Below, piece after piece: positions 62,853 to 64,000 of a stretch of DNA of 64,000 nucleotides; positions within the stretch are counted from its first letter, which is position 1, and each line of letters starts with the position of its first letter. The notes below the pieces were generated by a model, which saw nothing but the letters and a program-made list of their open reading frames with translations, searched no databases and was not told the DNA's origin. The stretch is from Cyanobacteria bacterium FACHB-63 (GTDB lineage: Bacteria; Cyanobacteriota; Cyanobacteriia; Leptolyngbyales; Leptolyngbyaceae): positions 62,001-126,000 of the forward strand of contig JACJNX010000016.1 of assembly GCA_014695255.1 (NCBI GenBank), in the 5' to 3' direction. Both the position numbers and the translations under genes were made by a program.

Positions 62853-63545
62853 TTATTTTGTAATCACCAATACTCCCATCGTACCGCCCGCGATCGGATA
62901 ATGGGTGGCACTGGTGAAACCTGCTTGATTTGCTAAGCCAACTTGCTCTGTGCCGGTCGGAAATTTATCGAGGCTGGGTGAGATATAGGCGTATTCCTCA
63001 GTAAAACCGAGTCGCTGAGCAGCCGGAACTACCACTTCATCGAGATACCACTGCTGAAACGCCCGCACGAGATCGCTGTCTGGACGGTGCATATCTAGAA
63101 TTGCAGCTTTCGCCCCAGGTTTTAGCACTCGGTGAATCTCCTTGAGGCTACCAAGAGTATCGACGACGTTCCGCAAGCCGTACCCCATCGTCGCACAATC
63201 AAAATGATTTTCAGAAAACGGTAAATCTAAGACATCAGACTTGATCCAGTGAATGGAGGGGTTAACGCAACGACGTTCACTACGATCGCGGGCAACTTCC
63301 AATTGAGCCGCAGAAAAATCGACGCCGTAAACTTGCCCAGTTCTGCCGACGGCTTCCGCTAACATCTGAGCAATATCGCCACTGCCACAGCACAAATCTA
63401 GGGAAACGTCTCCGGGTTTGGCACCGCTCCACTTTACGGTCATACGCTTCCAGATGCGGTGCTGTCCAAAGCTCAGACCGTTGTTAAGCTCGTCGTAGAC
63501 TGGAGCGATACGATCGAACAACGCTTGAATATGATCAGAATTCAT
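62853..63545 (-). CDS. menG: Demethylphylloquinone / demethylmenaquinone methyltransferase (MenG/UbiE)
   Basis: This class-I SAM methyltransferase makes phylloquinone from its demethyl precursor, the last step for the photosystem I quinone. The 230-residue protein has [20 protein letters not shown], the SAM loop [30 protein letters not shown], and the family motif [20 protein letters not shown] followed by [11 protein letters not shown]. It follows that NdbB at 14.4 kb would supply the reduced substrate. DUF445 lies 1 bp downstream. Confidence 0.93.
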   Translation of the reverse strand: MNSDHIQALFDRIAPVYDELNNGLSFGQHRIWKRMTVKWSGAKPGDVSLDLCCGSGDIAQMLAEAVGRTGQVYGVDFSAAQLEVARDRSERRCVNPSIHWIKSDVLDLPFSENHFDCATMGYGLRNVVDTLGSLKEIHRVLKPGAKAAILDMHRPDSDLVRAFQQWYLDEVVVPAAQRLGFTEEYAYISPSLDKFPTGTEQVGLANQAGFTSATHYPIAGGTMGVLVITK

Positions 63546-63646
63546 TTATGATGAGTGCTTCTCTAAAATTGTTCTATTTAAAATTCTAAGTTTCGGGCGG
63601 TTCAATTGGGACGAGCAATTTTAGAGAAGCGGCTCATTGGGCTAAA

Positions 63647-64000
63647 TTAGGCAGCAACGGCACTCTTGATTGAACGAGTACAGGTTAATGCCAGGGCGAC
63701 TTGCTGGGCTGAGAGATGCAGTAACAAAAGCTCATCTTCTCGCAGACTTTGCGGCTGTTTCCATTGCAGAGAGAGCACCGCGAGAACTTCACCTCGGAGT
63801 GTGACCGGAACAACGAGTTGAGCGCTGAAGGCTGCATCGCTGGTTTCCGTGACAATCTGCATTTTCTGAGTTGCGATCGCGTCTTTCACCGCTTGCGATT
63901 GCACGAGATCGAAATCGCTGCTAATACCGTAAGTTCCCGCGATGGTCAGGACACCATTTTCAACCAATTGGACAGTACAACGATCGGCAACGAAGCTTTC
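63647..64000 (-). CDS. GAF-domain protein, 5'-truncated by the window edge
   Basis: The frame stays open to the last base of the window (reading ESFVADRCTVQLVENGVLTI at the edge), so only the C-terminal ~117 residues are visible. They form the second half of a GAF domain: ATQKMQIVTETSDAAFSAQL, VVPVTLRGEVLAVLSLQWKQ, LREDELLLLHLSAQQVALAL. This could be a phytochrome-like or kinase-associated sensor. There is no output domain after the GAF, which is the C-terminus of the protein. Confidence 0.75.
   Translation of the reverse strand, partial: ESFVADRCTVQLVENGVLTIAGTYGISSDFDLVQSQAVKDAIATQKMQIVTETSDAAFSAQLVVPVTLRGEVLAVLSLQWKQPQSLREDELLLLHLSAQQVALALTCTRSIKSAVAA

Overview
This window is chromosomal DNA from a cyanobacterium, probably a filamentous Leptolyngbya-type strain. 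The evidence is the density of HIP1-type GCGATCGC/CGATCG octamers and a set of cyanobacterial genes: chlD, ndbB, menG/ubiE, a phytol kinase, Tic20, PedR, Ycf35, the DUF3038/DUF4335 pair, a GUN4 domain, a MASE1 hybrid kinase and grpE-dnaK2-dnaJ. It is mostly ordinary core genome, with one accessory stretch at about 37.9-43.1 kb. There are no rRNA, tRNA, insertion-sequence or CRISPR signatures.

Layout. 0-3.4 kb: truncated chlD, an alpha/beta hydrolase behind it, and a convergent EamA exporter. 3.4-10 kb: a MASE1 hybrid histidine kinase preceded by an overlooked 34-codon ORF with a strong Shine-Dalgarno, then isoaspartyl peptidase plus an orphan ATP-grasp ligase, then a hemerythrin/membrane fusion protein. 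10-18.5 kb: divergent bioB/bioY, lspA, a YvcK-like protein, tsaE, ndbB, a HAD phosphatase, rpsF, an FAH-family hydrolase and Tic20. 18.7-25.3 kb: a minus-strand signalling block (FIST sensor, histidine kinase, HD-GYP response regulator) and a Ski2-like RNA helicase. 25.5-29.6 kb: dnaA, two poorly known proteins and a TPR protein. 29.7-33.6 kb: a nucleoside-type ABC importer (ATPase plus two permeases) with an eleven-copy 20-bp tandem repeat inside the operon. 33.7-37.9 kb: a ferritin-like protein, a DUF3153 lipoprotein, an AI-2E family permease, a LapA-like protein, a 42-codon membrane ORF and scpA.

The accessory stretch (37.9-43.1 kb) holds three Uma2 nuclease-like genes. Two are recent duplicates and one of those is frameshifted. 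It also has a DUF433 antitoxin-like gene without its usual toxin, two related 21-bp heptad-coding tandem arrays (one starting with a perfect 23-bp inverted repeat), and a two-gene operon. That operon encodes a small EACC1-like protein and a caspase-like protease fused to a C-terminal GUN4 domain. It is the best candidate in the window for an undescribed system, possibly a conflict or cell-death module that senses tetrapyrroles.

43-64 kb returns to core functions: PedR redox regulator, phytol kinase, DUF3038/DUF4335 pair, a membrane Ser/Thr kinase with repeated outer domains, the DUF2997-ycf35-ferredoxin cluster, the type IV pilus motor operon pilB-pilT-pilC, the chaperone cluster grpE-dnaK-dnaJ followed by tusA-like and rsgA, and finally menG/ubiE with a DUF445 protein and a truncated GAF protein. 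NdbB, MenG and phytol kinase all serve phylloquinone/tocopherol metabolism, although they lie apart. Start codons were moved downstream where a better ATG, Shine-Dalgarno or family length supported it.
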